Positions 7,611 to 15,761 of a DNA stretch of 43,740 nt are shown here, one piece after another (the first letter of the stretch is position 1; each line of letters opens with the position of its first letter). The notes beneath the pieces are model-generated. The model saw only the letters and a list, made by a program, of their open reading frames with translations, ran no database searches and was not told the origin of the DNA. The DNA is from JOPF133 sp052144935 (GTDB taxonomy: Bacteria; Acidobacteriota; Terriglobia; Bryobacterales; Bryobacteraceae), in the NCBI GenBank assembly GCA_052144935.1, contig JBKQPR010000082.1:1-43740 (forward strand), in the 5' to 3' direction. A program made the position numbers and the translations under genes.

Positions 7611-8809
7611 ATGGCAGCTCGCAAGAAGCGCTCGGTGTACTGGATAGTGGCGGTACTCGTTCCGTGTCTGGCGGCGGTGGCCTTCCTGTCCTTGAGGGCC
7701 CTCAGCCGCACGCCATCCAAGATCGATTCGGAGAAGCTTGCGCGTGTGGAACGCATGGATCTGGCGCGCTCGGTGGTGGCCACCGGAAAGATCCAGCCCA
7801 CCACCCAGGTGGAGATCAAATCCAAGGCCAGCGGCATCATTTTGAAGCTGCCGGTCAACGTGGGAGACGTGGTGCGCCAGGGCGAGATCATCTGCGAGCT
7901 GGATCAGAACGACCTGCAGCCCAAATTGCGCCAGGCGCAGGCGGCCCTGGGAATGGCCGATGCCATGCTCAAGAGCGCCCAGGCCGACTATGAACGCAAT
8001 AAGGTGGAGGCCGCCGGACCGGACATTCCCTTCCTCAAGAAAGATGTGGACCGTGCCCGCCAGATGTTTCAGGAAATGCTGGTGCCGCAGACGGCCCGCG
8101 ACGATGCCGAAAAGAACTACCAGATGGCCTTGAACCGCCAGCAGCGGTGGTCAACCTGGGGGTCTCCGAAGCCGCCATTCGCAAGGCCGAGGCCCAGGTG
8201 GAGCAGAATAAGGCCCAATTGGCGCAATCCGAAGAGGACGTGCGCAACGCCACGATCATGTCACCTATCGACGGCGTGGTGCTCTCGCGCGACCGCGAGG
8301 TGGGCGACGCGGTCAGCTCCATCCTGGTGATGGGATCGGGCGCCACTCTGATCATGACCGTGGGAGATTTGCGGGAAGTGTACGTCAAGGGCAAAGTGGA
8401 CGAGAGCGACATCGGCAAAGTCTACCTGGGGCAGCCCGCGCGCATCACCGTGGAATCTTACAAAGACCGCGACTTCACCGGCCACGTCACCAAGATCTCC
8501 CCCATGGGTGTGGAGAAGGACAACGTCACCACGTTTGAGGTGCGGGTTTCGATTTCCAACGAAAGCCGCAAGCTGATGGCTGCCATGACGGCCAACGCGG
8601 AGATTCTGCTGGAGGAACATAAGGGCGTACTGGCGGTGCCGGAAAGCGCGATCGTTTACCGCAAGGACCGCTCCACCGCGGTGGAGACGCCCGATCCGGG
8701 TACCGAATCGGGCCGGCGCACGGTGACGGTGGCAACCGGCATCAGCAACGGCTCGAAGACGGAGATCGTCAAGGGATTGGCGGAAGGCCAGCCAGTGATC
8801 CTCCAATAG
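7611..8809 (+). pseudogene. MacA/HlyD-type periplasmic adaptor, interrupted by a one-base frameshift
   Basis: The first frame (7611 to about 8145) encodes an N-terminal membrane anchor (residues 9-29), a lipoyl/barrel-sandwich start (ARSVVATGKIQPTTQVEIKSKASG) and a coiled coil. The protein continues in another frame from about 8147 (VVNLGVSEAAIRKAEAQVEQNKAQLAQ) through the second lipoyl half (IMSPIDGVVLSRDREVGDAV), the beta-barrel and the C-terminal domain to the TAG at 8809. Restoring one base in the CAGCAGCGGTGG run near 8141-8147 would give one adaptor of about 400 residues. Such adaptors link inner-membrane MacB-like permeases to an outer-membrane channel. The gene heads an operon with two permeases, 10 bp before the first. 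A sequencing error is a real alternative to a true pseudogene, since both halves are otherwise well kept. Confidence 0.85.
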
Positions 8810-8819
8810 CGAGCCCGCC

Positions 8820-10079
8820 ATGTCCTTCTTGCGGGAACTCTTCAGCCAGGTGTTTTCCAGTCTGCTGCGCAACAAGCTGCGCAGCGTCCTCACCATGGCG
8901 GGAATCGCCTGGGGCGTGGCTTCCATCGTGCTGATCGTGGCCATGGGCGAGGGCTTTCAATCCGGCCAACGCGACCGTTTCCGCGAGCTGGGGGAGAACA
9001 TTGTCATCGTATTTAACGGCCGCACCGAAATGCAGGTGGGCGGAAGGCGGGCGGGGCGGCGCATCCGGCTCACCTACGACGATGTACACGACGTTCGGAC
9101 GGAGTGCTTCCGGGTGCGCCGGATCGCCGCCGAATTGCAGAATCCCGCCCGCGCCGTCACCCCCTTCAACAGCGGGACATTCTCGGTGATGGGCGTGGAG
9201 CCGGTGTATTCCGAAATCCGCAACATCCCGGTGGACCGCGGCCGCTTCCTGGTGGACCAGGACGATGCCGAGGCGGCCCGCGTGGCGGTGCTGGGCGACA
9301 ATGTGCGCAAGCAGTTATTCGGGGAGCGGCCGGTCTCGCCAGGCGATACGGTGGCGGTCAACGGGCTGCCGTTCCGCATTGTGGGGCTGATGCCTCCCAA
9401 GACTCAGAACAGCGGCTACAACGGGCTGGACGCCGACAAGATCTACATCCCGTATTCCACCATGGTGCGCGATGTGCCCCTGGCCGACGAGAATTTCCAC
9501 CCGGGGATCGTCAGCGACCTGATATACGTGCCTGCCTCCCTGGACCAGTGGAAGGCCGCCCGCGACCAGGTGATGCGGGTGCTGGCGCGCAATCACCACT
9601 TCGACCCCACCGATCCCAGCGCAGTCTTCATCTGGGACACCGTGGAGAACGCCGAGCTGGTGGACCGCATCTTCACTTCCATGACCGCCTTCCTGGTCTC
9701 GATTGCGGTGGTGACGCTCAGCCTGGGCGGAGTCGGAGTCATGAACATCATGCTGGTTTCGGTGACCGAGCGAACCCGCGAGATCGGCCTGCGCAAGGCC
9801 GTGGGCGCGACGCGCCTGCGCATCCTGGTGGATTACCTTCTGGAAGGCATCCTGCTGGCTGTGTTAAGCGGGCTGGCCGGCTGGGCGGGCGCTTTCGGGC
9901 TGGCCACACTGGTCAACAGCATGCCCAAACAGGAGATGTTCGGAGGGCTTCCGGTGAGCGGATCGACCACCGCGGTGGCCTTCGCGGCATTGGGCTTGAT
10001 CGCGGTGGCCTCGGCCGTGTGGCCGGCGTGGCGGGCGGCCAGCCTGACTCCCGTGGAGGCGCTGCGCGATGAGCGTTAG
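8820..10079 (+). CDS. MacB-like ABC transporter permease (first)
   Basis: The 419-residue protein has the FtsX/MacB layout: an N-terminal membrane helix (residues about 20-45, LRSVLTMAGIAWGVASIVLIVA), a large periplasmic MacB core domain (about 45-280), and three C-terminal helices with the family signature GGVGVMNIMLVSVTERTREIGLRKAVGA. It ends with the usual PAWRAASLTPVEALR. There is no nucleotide-binding domain, so a separate ATPase must drive it. It likely takes part in export or mechanotransmission at the inner membrane together with the adaptor before it. It overlaps the next permease by 11 bases, indicating a coupled operon. Confidence 0.92.
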   Translation: MSFLRELFSQVFSSLLRNKLRSVLTMAGIAWGVASIVLIVAMGEGFQSGQRDRFRELGENIVIVFNGRTEMQVGGRRAGRRIRLTYDDVHDVRTECFRVRRIAAELQNPARAVTPFNSGTFSVMGVEPVYSEIRNIPVDRGRFLVDQDDAEAARVAVLGDNVRKQLFGERPVSPGDTVAVNGLPFRIVGLMPPKTQNSGYNGLDADKIYIPYSTMVRDVPLADENFHPGIVSDLIYVPASLDQWKAARDQVMRVLARNHHFDPTDPSAVFIWDTVENAELVDRIFTSMTAFLVSIAVVTLSLGGVGVMNIMLVSVTERTREIGLRKAVGATRLRILVDYLLEGILLAVLSGLAGWAGAFGLATLVNSMPKQEMFGGLPVSGSTTAVAFAALGLIAVASAVWPAWRAASLTPVEALRDER

Positions 10080-11328
10080 CTCCATCGTTCGCGAGGCCGC
10101 CCAGGCGCTGCGCTTCAACCGGCAGCGAAGCATCCTGACCACCATCAGCCTGGCATGGGGCGTGGCGTGCTTTGTGATTCTCTACTCCTACGGCGATGGT
10201 TTCCACATGGCGCTGCGCAAGGCCTTCCTTGAGGTTGGGCAGGACCTGGTGCTGATGTTCGGAGGCCAGACTTCGGAACAGGCCGGCGGTGAGCGGGCCG
10301 GACGAAAGGTCCGCCTGGAACGGCCGGATGTGGAGGCCATTCGCGACACCGTGCCCATGGTGTTGGCGATTTCCCCCGAAATGATGATGGGAGGCATGAC
10401 CGCCACGCGCGGTTATCGAACCGAGACCATGATGGTGCGGGCCGCCGAACCGGCCTACGGTGGCATCCGCAACCAGACCATGGCCGCGGGCCGCTGGCTG
10501 GAGCCGGAAGACGAGTCGCAGAAACGCCGCGTCACGGTGCTGGGCGCCGATGCGGCGGAAAAACTGTTCGGCCAGATGGCCCCGGATGGCGAAGAGGTCT
10601 CGATCGACGGCCTGCGCTTCACGGTGGTCGGCGTGCTGAAGACCAAGACCCAGGTGGCCAATTACAACACGCCCGACAACGATTGCCTGTTCATCCCCTA
10701 TGAAACGGCCTCGCTCTACCGCGATTTGCGGTACCCCGACGACATCGTCTGGATGCCCGCCAACCCGGTGTTTCGGGAGCAGACCGTGGAACAGGTGCGC
10801 CAGGAGCTGGCGCGGCTCCACAATTTCCGCCCGCACGACGAGCGCGCCGTGCGCATTTTCGTGTTCAACGAATCCATGAAGCTGGTGGACACCATGGGGA
10901 TCGCGCTGCGGCTGCTGCTGGGCTTCATCGGCGCTTTGACGCTGGCCATCGGCGGTGTCGGGTTGGCCAACATCATGCTGGTTTCGGTGACCCAGCGCAC
11001 GCGCGAAATCGGAGTGTTGAAATCGCTGGGGGCGACGCGCCGCTCCATCCTGGCGCAATTCCTGCTGGAAGCCATGGCCATCGTGACCCTCGGCGGCGTC
11101 CTGGGAGTGGCGGCGGGCTGGAGCCTCACTTCGCTACTGGGCACGCTGCCCCTGCTGGGGCCGTTGTTCCACGATACCAGCGGCACGGGCGATGTCCAGC
11201 TTCGGATGTCCATGTTCGCGGTGGTCACCTCGACCGTGCTGCTGGAGAGCATCGGCCTGGTCGCGGGACTTCTGCCGGCCATCAAGGCGGCGCGGCTGGA
11301 TCCGATCGAGGCGCTGCGGTATGAGTAA
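10069..11328 (+). CDS. MacB-like ABC transporter permease (second)
   Basis: It has the same length (419 residues) and architecture as the preceding permease: an N-terminal helix (RSILTTISLAWGVACFVILYSYG), a periplasmic core with AAEPAYGGIRNQTMAAGRW, and a C-terminal FtsX domain with GGVGLANIMLVSVTQRTREIGVLKSLGATRRSI and the end motif PAIKAARLDPIEALRYE. The two permeases are clearly paralogous and probably form a heterodimer, which is inference. The start ATG lies inside the end of the first permease gene. No ATP-binding gene follows; the operon ends before a long non-coding gap. Confidence 0.92.
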   Translation: MSVSSIVREAAQALRFNRQRSILTTISLAWGVACFVILYSYGDGFHMALRKAFLEVGQDLVLMFGGQTSEQAGGERAGRKVRLERPDVEAIRDTVPMVLAISPEMMMGGMTATRGYRTETMMVRAAEPAYGGIRNQTMAAGRWLEPEDESQKRRVTVLGADAAEKLFGQMAPDGEEVSIDGLRFTVVGVLKTKTQVANYNTPDNDCLFIPYETASLYRDLRYPDDIVWMPANPVFREQTVEQVRQELARLHNFRPHDERAVRIFVFNESMKLVDTMGIALRLLLGFIGALTLAIGGVGLANIMLVSVTQRTREIGVLKSLGATRRSILAQFLLEAMAIVTLGGVLGVAAGWSLTSLLGTLPLLGPLFHDTSGTGDVQLRMSMFAVVTSTVLLESIGLVAGLLPAIKAARLDPIEALRYE

Positions 11329-12162
11329 GAGGCGGCTTGGCAGGCTGGGCGCCCCTGGGGCCGCCTCGTGAGCTCTAAAATAGGCCCGGCTGGGCCGCGG
11401 CCGGCGCTTGTGCAGGTTTGGGCCGAGGCCGGCCTCCCGGTACTAATCCCGCCGCACCTCGTCGAGCGGGTGCCAGACTCCTAAACTATAGGTCATGGCC
11501 TGCGGCCATCCGGACGCTATCCCGCTGCAAACGAATTGCTCCTCCCCGACGCCATCGTGCTTTCCGATCATCGGCTCCGTGTCCTCACTGACCAGCAACT
11601 AACGTGTCAGCTTCCTACATGTTCTGGGACTCGTTTCGTGGCGGTTCTCGCGCAGTGCGTGTTCGCGACCGCTGCGGAGGGCTTGCTCAGCAGCAAAAAG
11701 CGGCGATTCCGGTTAGGGTTCCCCCCGGCTCTGACGGGGACTGGAGATGGGCCATTCGGAGACCACCCGTGGGGCCAGACCATCCGCCCACCGGGGCGAA
11801 CCACTGGCGGACAAACCGGTACTGAAGTCCCGTTTTTTTTACCAAGAATCGATAACCCGAAAAACGGCGGTTCCCTGCGACCGGTGCCGATGAGCCTCAG
11901 CATCGGTTTCAGCTTCCACCTGCTCCGCAGATCGCCGGTTTGGTGACAACCGCTTTCTGTGCAATTGCCTGGCGCTACAGAAATCGACTGCGTCGACGGC
12001 TCGGCAACCGCCGTTTTTAGGATAATTTACCGGGTGAAAACAGCTACTGAAACAGCTACTTCACTACCTGTTTTCCGCGCCGCTTGCCGCGCGGTTGGCG
12101 GGCTGGGCGGGGTTCCCTTTGGGGTGCCCCCTGGGCTCGCCCGCCCCATGCTGGCCGCGAGC
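11329..12162. other. 834-bp gap with no recognisable gene; repeats and a possible structured RNA
   Basis: Open frames here (for example 11536-11946 on the plus strand) lack any protein-like pattern or ribosome-binding site. Contents I can see: a GC-rich repeat fragment at 11337-11364 and a second, on the minus strand, at about 12096-12150. GACGGGGACT near 11736 can pair with AGTCCCGT ending in eight T at 11827-11840, with an inner TCCGCC/GGCGGA pair (about 11785-11818). AAAAACGGCGGTT (near 11861) and AACCGCCGTTTTT (near 12008) form a 13-bp inverted pair about 130 bases apart, with a related AAAAAGCGGCGATTCC near 11696. Confidence 0.45.
11690..11840 (+). ncRNA. candidate structured RNA ending in a T-run
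   Basis: The 3' end has the form of an intrinsic terminator: AGTCCCG followed by eight T (to 11840), with a distant complementary strand GACGGGGACT near 11736 (one bulged base). Between them are smaller complementary segments, such as TCCGCC/GGCGGA. I do not recognise 6S, SRP, RNase P or tmRNA motifs. No folding calculation was possible, so this is only a pointer. Confidence 0.2.
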
Positions 12163-12696
12163 CTACCTGCCCATTCCGCCCCGGCCTTCGCTCGATGGCG
12201 GCACGAGGCCTTTCAGCCGCATGTAAACCGTCATGGTGCCGTAGACTTCGTCGATGTGCAGGGTGTTCCCGATCAGCACGGCCAGCTTGGTGCGCTGGGT
12301 GCCGCCGCGTCCGGCCACGGTTTCCATGGCGGTCTTTTCGTTCATGGAATCCCAGGCCGCGTCGCAGGCGTCGAAGGAGGCTTTGAGCGCGGCCACCAGG
12401 TCGGCCTTGGCGGTCTTGGAGTTGGCGTCGGTGGTTTTGCGCTCGCCGGTGAGGCCGCTGCATCCGCCAATCTGGCCCGCCACGTGTGCCACGCGCTGGC
12501 CAAAGGTCTGCAGTTCGGGAGTGGGTTTGAAGCTGTAGGCTTCTTCCGGCATCTTGTCGGCGGCCTTCAGCAGATTGTTCTTGATGCTGGTGTAGGCGTT
12601 CTTGGACTCGGCGATCAATGAGACCGGCTCTTGCGCCCAAAGGACGGCTCCAGCCGCCACCGCGGCGGCGAGGACGATCATGGCGGAACGGTTCAC
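12163..12696 (-). CDS. secreted DinB-like protein
   Basis: The 177-residue protein starts with GTG at 12696, supported by TAAGGAG eight bases upstream. It has a signal peptide (MNRSAMIVLAAAVAAGAVLWAQ). The mature part is an all-helical DinB/YfiT-like fold: LIAESKNAYTSIKNNLLKAADKMPEEAYSF, then FGQRVAHVAGQIG with the first conserved His, and a later NTLHIDEVYGTMTVYMRLKG with the second. DinB-fold proteins often bind a metal through three His and act in thiol-related chemistry or are uncharacterised; here one of the three ligands is not evident. Export makes a role in the periplasm likely. It follows the TIGR03435 gene by 51 bp on the same strand. Confidence 0.8.
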   Translation of the reverse strand: MNRSAMIVLAAAVAAGAVLWAQEPVSLIAESKNAYTSIKNNLLKAADKMPEEAYSFKPTPELQTFGQRVAHVAGQIGGCSGLTGERKTTDANSKTAKADLVAALKASFDACDAAWDSMNEKTAMETVAGRGGTQRTKLAVLIGNTLHIDEVYGTMTVYMRLKGLVPPSSEGRGGMGR

Positions 12697-12747
12697 GGCG
12701 TTTTCTCCTTAAGCGGTTGTTGGGGACCTCTGTCATTCTACTCTGAG

Positions 12748-13509
12748 TCAGTTCTCTGTGGGCACCTTCTCCACATGATCGACGATCACCACCTCCACCG
12801 AGACCTTCTGCGTTTGCAATCTGAGACCGAGTTGGTCGTGCAGCGCCGTGAAAAGAGAAAGCTCCGGTTCGGAGGCCTCCTTTGTCTGGTCTCCGCCGGG
12901 AGCCTGGGGCGCCTGATCCGGCGTCCATTCCACTTTCACGTCGTACGCCGCCGTGAGCCCTGTTCGATCGACCACGGGGCGGCCGAGCATCCGGGCCAGT
13001 ACGCTGGCCAGCTCTCCCATGGAAACCCGGGTTCCCGCGATCAACCCCGGGCGACCCGTAAAGAACCCCCTCGGTCCCGTCGCTTCGTGGAGCTTGTGCT
13101 CGCCCTTCGCGACCACCAAAGCAAAGCCGGACGTTTCTTTCGAATCGTGGTGAACGGCCAGTTTGAAGCGGTCAGCCAGCAGATTGCAAAGGAGCGGCTG
13201 AAGTTGCTCGTGCTTGTATCCCGCAGGGGGTTTGGCCGCGATATCGAAGCAGACCGTGCCCAGCCATGCCGGCCCAGCAATCTGAAAGTCCTTGACGCCG
13301 TAAGCCGTTTGGATCACCACCTTCAGCGACAAATTCTCGATTCGGATCAGGCCCTGAGTTTCCTCGATCCCCGACCTGCCCGTGGATGGACTCGCCGCCG
13401 TGTGTAGCTTCACCGAAGCCGCTTCGAATTCCAGGCGCCCCGCATGGTCCTGAGCCGGCACGCCGCAGACGGTGAATACGAACAGGCAGGCGCCGATCGT
13501 TGGTCTCAT
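12748..13509 (-). CDS. TIGR03435-family secreted protein
   Basis: This 253-residue protein has a signal peptide (MRPTIGACLFVFTVCGVPAQ) and the family pattern LEFEAASVKLHTA, then IENLSLKVVIQTAYGVKDFQIAGPAWL, FDIAAKPPAG, LLADRFKLAVHHDSKE, and the C-terminal DRTGLTAAYDVKVEWTPD with LGLRLQTQKVSVEVVIVDHVEKVP. TIGR03435 is known to me as a soil acidobacterial family of unknown function, present in many copies per genome. The start ATG at 13509 overlaps the stop of the upstream Nudix gene by four bases. This gene is the best single pointer to the phylum of the organism. Confidence 0.9.
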   Translation of the reverse strand: MRPTIGACLFVFTVCGVPAQDHAGRLEFEAASVKLHTAASPSTGRSGIEETQGLIRIENLSLKVVIQTAYGVKDFQIAGPAWLGTVCFDIAAKPPAGYKHEQLQPLLCNLLADRFKLAVHHDSKETSGFALVVAKGEHKLHEATGPRGFFTGRPGLIAGTRVSMGELASVLARMLGRPVVDRTGLTAAYDVKVEWTPDQAPQAPGGDQTKEASEPELSLFTALHDQLGLRLQTQKVSVEVVIVDHVEKVPTEN

Positions 13510-14363
13510 TGCTTGTCCCTCCAGACACGCGAATCTGCCTTTGACGGATCCGCCGGCTGCTCGGTTAGCGCCAGCGGCCGGATGCGGTACTCCTCCCACT
13601 CGGGTCCCAGGATGCGGACCAATTCCGGCGAGGCTTCCAGGCAGTTGATGGCCGGATGCAGATGGCCGGGCGCCGAGAAGTGGGCCAGCAGGGCCTCGGC
13701 GGGGATGGCGCACCGCACCACGGCTTCGCGGTCCGCCCAGGCGCGCTCGACGGGGCAGCCGCCCGCCGCCAGGAAATTCAAAACCTCCTGCGCCGCCTGC
13801 GGTCCGGCGCCGGCCGGCGCGCCAACGCCGAGCCAGTCTTCCAGCAAGCGGTAGGTGAAGCCCCATAGGGGCGCGCCCTCCAGGGCAATTCCCGGAAACA
13901 GAATCCGCGGCGGGCGTCCCGGCACCGGACCGAGCGCGTGGCGCCGGCGGTCGCGCAGCATGGCGAGCGGGGCCCACAGCGCCTCTACCGCTTCCCGCTC
14001 ATCGAGCGTGGTGCACAACCGCTCCGCTACCCGGAACACGAACGGCGCCACCATGAGATAAGGCGGCGTCCTGCGGCGCGCCAGGCGCTCCGGCAAGGCC
14101 CGCTCGAGTTGCTCGCGCCGCAGCCGGATGCCGCACTCCTCTTGGAGTTCGCGCAAGGCGGTTGCCAGCAGATCGCGATCGCGCCGGTCGCGGCGGCCGC
14201 CGGGCAGCGACCACTGGCCGGACCACGAATCGCCTTCCCGCTCGGCGCGGCGCATCAGCAGCACGGATTCCACGGGACCGAGCGCATGCACAATCGCCAC
14301 GGCCGCTGCGGGTCCCGGTTCCGGCTCCGGTTCCGGTTCCGGTTCCGGCTCCACTTCCACCAT
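13506..14363 (-). CDS. Nudix hydrolase, CoA pyrophosphatase (NudL)-like, with Pro-Glu repeat N-terminus
   Basis: The 285-residue protein carries a Nudix box at about residues 55-79: LPGGRRDRRDRDLLATALRE then LQEECGI. This is the variant of NudL/CoA diphosphatases, in which a D-x-D-L-x-x-T-A-L-R-E replaces the usual spacing; the upstream VLLMRRAEREGDSWSGQWS also fits. The family cleaves CoA or related dinucleotides; the substrate is not proven here. Residues 5-16 are (Glu-Pro)n encoded by a hexanucleotide repeat at 14311-14358, so the N-terminus may be variable and the real start could lie after it. The C-terminal 130 residues are not typical of NudL. It overlaps the TIGR03435 gene by four bases. 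Confidence 0.8.
   Translation of the reverse strand: MVEVEPEPEPEPEPEPGPAAAVAIVHALGPVESVLLMRRAEREGDSWSGQWSLPGGRRDRRDRDLLATALRELQEECGIRLRREQLERALPERLARRRTPPYLMVAPFVFRVAERLCTTLDEREAVEALWAPLAMLRDRRRHALGPVPGRPPRILFPGIALEGAPLWGFTYRLLEDWLGVGAPAGAGPQAAQEVLNFLAAGGCPVERAWADREAVVRCAIPAEALLAHFSAPGHLHPAINCLEASPELVRILGPEWEEYRIRPLALTEQPADPSKADSRVWRDKQ
14311..14358. repeat. GGTTCC/GGCTCC hexanucleotide repeat in the Nudix gene
   Basis: Eight units of a six-base repeat (GGTTCC or GGCTCC, the last two degenerate) code on the minus strand for the Glu-Pro run at residues 2-17 of the Nudix protein. Because units are six bases, gain or loss of copies keeps the frame. Confidence 0.85.
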
Positions 14364-14439
14364 GTAACCATCATCACCTATCGGCCCGCCCCGCCCTACG
14401 GGCCTAGGTCCTTCGACCGCGGGGTTTCGAAACGGAAGC

Positions 14440-14640
14440 TCAGCTTGCCCGTGGCGCCGATGCCGACTTGCGGAGCGATTTTACGGACCGTATGAAAATC
14501 CAGCTCGTTTCCGCGTTGCAATAACCGCATCGCGGAAACTTCTGGCCCTCCAGAATAGTTCGCTCGCCATCGTGGCACACCGAGTGATAGATGCCCGAAA
14601 CGCAATTCGGCTGGCCCGTCCTGTTTGGGTATTTCAGCAT
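14440..14640 (-). CDS. small YjzC-like protein with four cysteines
   Basis: A 66-residue protein beginning MLKYPNRTGQPN. The pattern C13, SGIYHS..C22H, a GxxFPxC (C38) and YC (C41) followed by TSWIF matches a widespread family of tiny proteins I recall as YjzC-like (GxYRSxCH...FPPCxxC...W). The cysteines could hold a zinc. The function is unknown. The ATG at 14640 is chosen because the family pattern begins there; an ATG nine bases upstream is also possible and neither has a good ribosome-binding site. The gene lies 76 bp before the Nudix gene on the same strand. Confidence 0.65.
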   Translation of the reverse strand: MLKYPNRTGQPNCVSGIYHSVCHDGERTILEGQKFPRCGYCNAETSWIFIRSVKSLRKSASAPRAS

Positions 14641-14911
14641 ACCTGACATTCGTAATATTGCCACTGACCTCGCAGAGCGGGGCGACAAATGGAGCCAGAC
14701 TAATCATTACTGGCCTACACAGATTTTCTGTCACCTCGCCGAAATCGAAGTCGGCGGCAAGGGCGTCCGGGAGCCGTTCCCCTAACGGAACTGCGGCCTC
14801 CTCGGGATCATCCAGGATGTTTTCTCGCCTTCACGTCTGACGGCGAAACAAAGAAATTGCCGGGGCCGGCCGGCTGTCGCCTGGGCCGCTGCGCGGCGGG
14901 GCACAAGGCGA
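14641..14911. other. gap with a possible coding remnant on the minus strand
   Basis: Minus-strand sequence from about 14826 to 14720 reads as an acidic, protein-like stretch (ILDDPEEAAVPLGERLPDALAADFDFGEV) but has no start codon with a ribosome-binding site and runs into the YjzC-like gene in another frame. It may be the tail of a lost gene. No other signal is seen. Confidence 0.25.
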
Positions 14912-15379
14912 TTACTGCGCCTTGGAGAGCACCAGCTTCTCGGTCTTGCCTTCCGGTTGGATCGGCATGAGCTCTAAAATCAGGGAATCGCCCGCGGGCG
15001 ACAGCGATAGCCGCTGCTTCTCCACGGTGCTGCCCTTGCGTCCGTGGGTCTTCAGGACGACCAGCAGAGGACCGTTGTAATAAGCCGACACCTCAGCCTT
15101 GTCTCCGCCGTCCCGCATGGCGCACTGATCCCCCAGCGTGCCGCAGGTGAATTCCGAAACGTCATCCTTGGGGTTGTGTCCGCGAGTTTCCTTGATGTGG
15201 ATGTTGCCGCCGGTTTCCTCGATGACGAGCACGAGATCCTGGCTTGCTGGAGCACCCGAGGTCCGTGCGTGGTCGAGTTTCCATGTTCCGCTCAGATTGG
15301 GTTTGTCCTGGTCGGCGCCGATCGCCGCTATCCCGCCGAACAGGAGTATCCCAACCACTGACATCGCGAGACTGCGCAT
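14912..15379 (-). CDS. small secreted protein with lipocalin-like NLSGTWKLD motif
   Basis: A 155-residue protein with signal peptide MRSLAMSVVGILLFGGIAAIGA. GAGGAGG nine bases upstream supports the ATG at 15379. The mature part begins KPNLSGTWKLDHARTSG, a motif common to many exported acidobacterial beta-barrel-like proteins, and continues as alternating strands (LVLVIEETGGNIHIKE, SAYYNGPLLVVLKTHG, DSLILELMPIQPEGKTEKLVL). It probably folds as a small beta barrel that may bind a hydrophobic ligand; the function is unknown to me. Two cysteines near residues 79 and 87 could form a disulphide. It is transcribed alone or with the genes that follow at lower coordinates; the gap after it is 271 bp. 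Confidence 0.8.
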   Translation of the reverse strand: MRSLAMSVVGILLFGGIAAIGADQDKPNLSGTWKLDHARTSGAPASQDLVLVIEETGGNIHIKETRGHNPKDDVSEFTCGTLGDQCAMRDGGDKAEVSAYYNGPLLVVLKTHGRKGSTVEKQRLSLSPAGDSLILELMPIQPEGKTEKLVLSKAQ

Positions 15380-15761
15380 ATTTTCCAGCCTCCTCCTCGC
15401 GCGATGTACCTCGCGCGAAGGTCCCAACCGCTGGCAAACTGGCCTCCCTTGCGTGCCGTGTTTCGCCCAGTGCCATCGCGTCCCAAAAGCCAGCGGGCAA
15501 GGCCGGGCGGGAAGGGCTGGCCCCTCCACCCGCCGGCGGACTGCCCGCTTGGAAACCGACATTGGAGCACCACTTTGTCCGATTCTGAGTGTAGCTCAGC
15601 CCCCGACGGCCAAAAATCCTGTCAGGACAGGATTTTTTCTCGCACTTCGCAAAGGCGGGCGTCGGGGCAATCGCATACTGCCGGCAACCTGGGAGGAGCC
15701 GCCGCGACGGTTCCCACACCACGCCCTGGGAACGATCCAAGGCGCTACCGTGCGCGGCTTG
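15380..15761. other. intergenic region with a bidirectional terminator and a second hairpin
   Basis: No gene is supportable here. The region holds the palindromic terminator at 15612-15637 and a hairpin GTTCCCA/TGGGAAC at about 15712-15735. Both are downstream of the 815-residue secreted protein gene and upstream of the small secreted protein gene, all on the minus strand. Confidence 0.5.
15612..15637. terminator. bidirectional intrinsic terminator
   Basis: AAAAATCCTGTC and GACAGGATTTTT form a perfect 12-bp palindrome separated by two bases, with an A-run on one side and six T on the other, so it can stop transcription on both strands. On the minus strand it would end the transcript of the 815-residue protein gene. 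The same AATCCTGT/ACAGGATT stem occurs at 18261-18280. Confidence 0.75.

Noticed and set aside
8135..8150. Programmed ribosomal frameshift in the adaptor gene
   Set aside because: No slippery heptamer or downstream structure is visible, and adaptor genes are not known to use frameshifting.
11536..11946. 136-codon plus-strand open frame in the long gap
   Set aside because: No ribosome-binding site and a composition unlike the genes around it; more likely non-coding.
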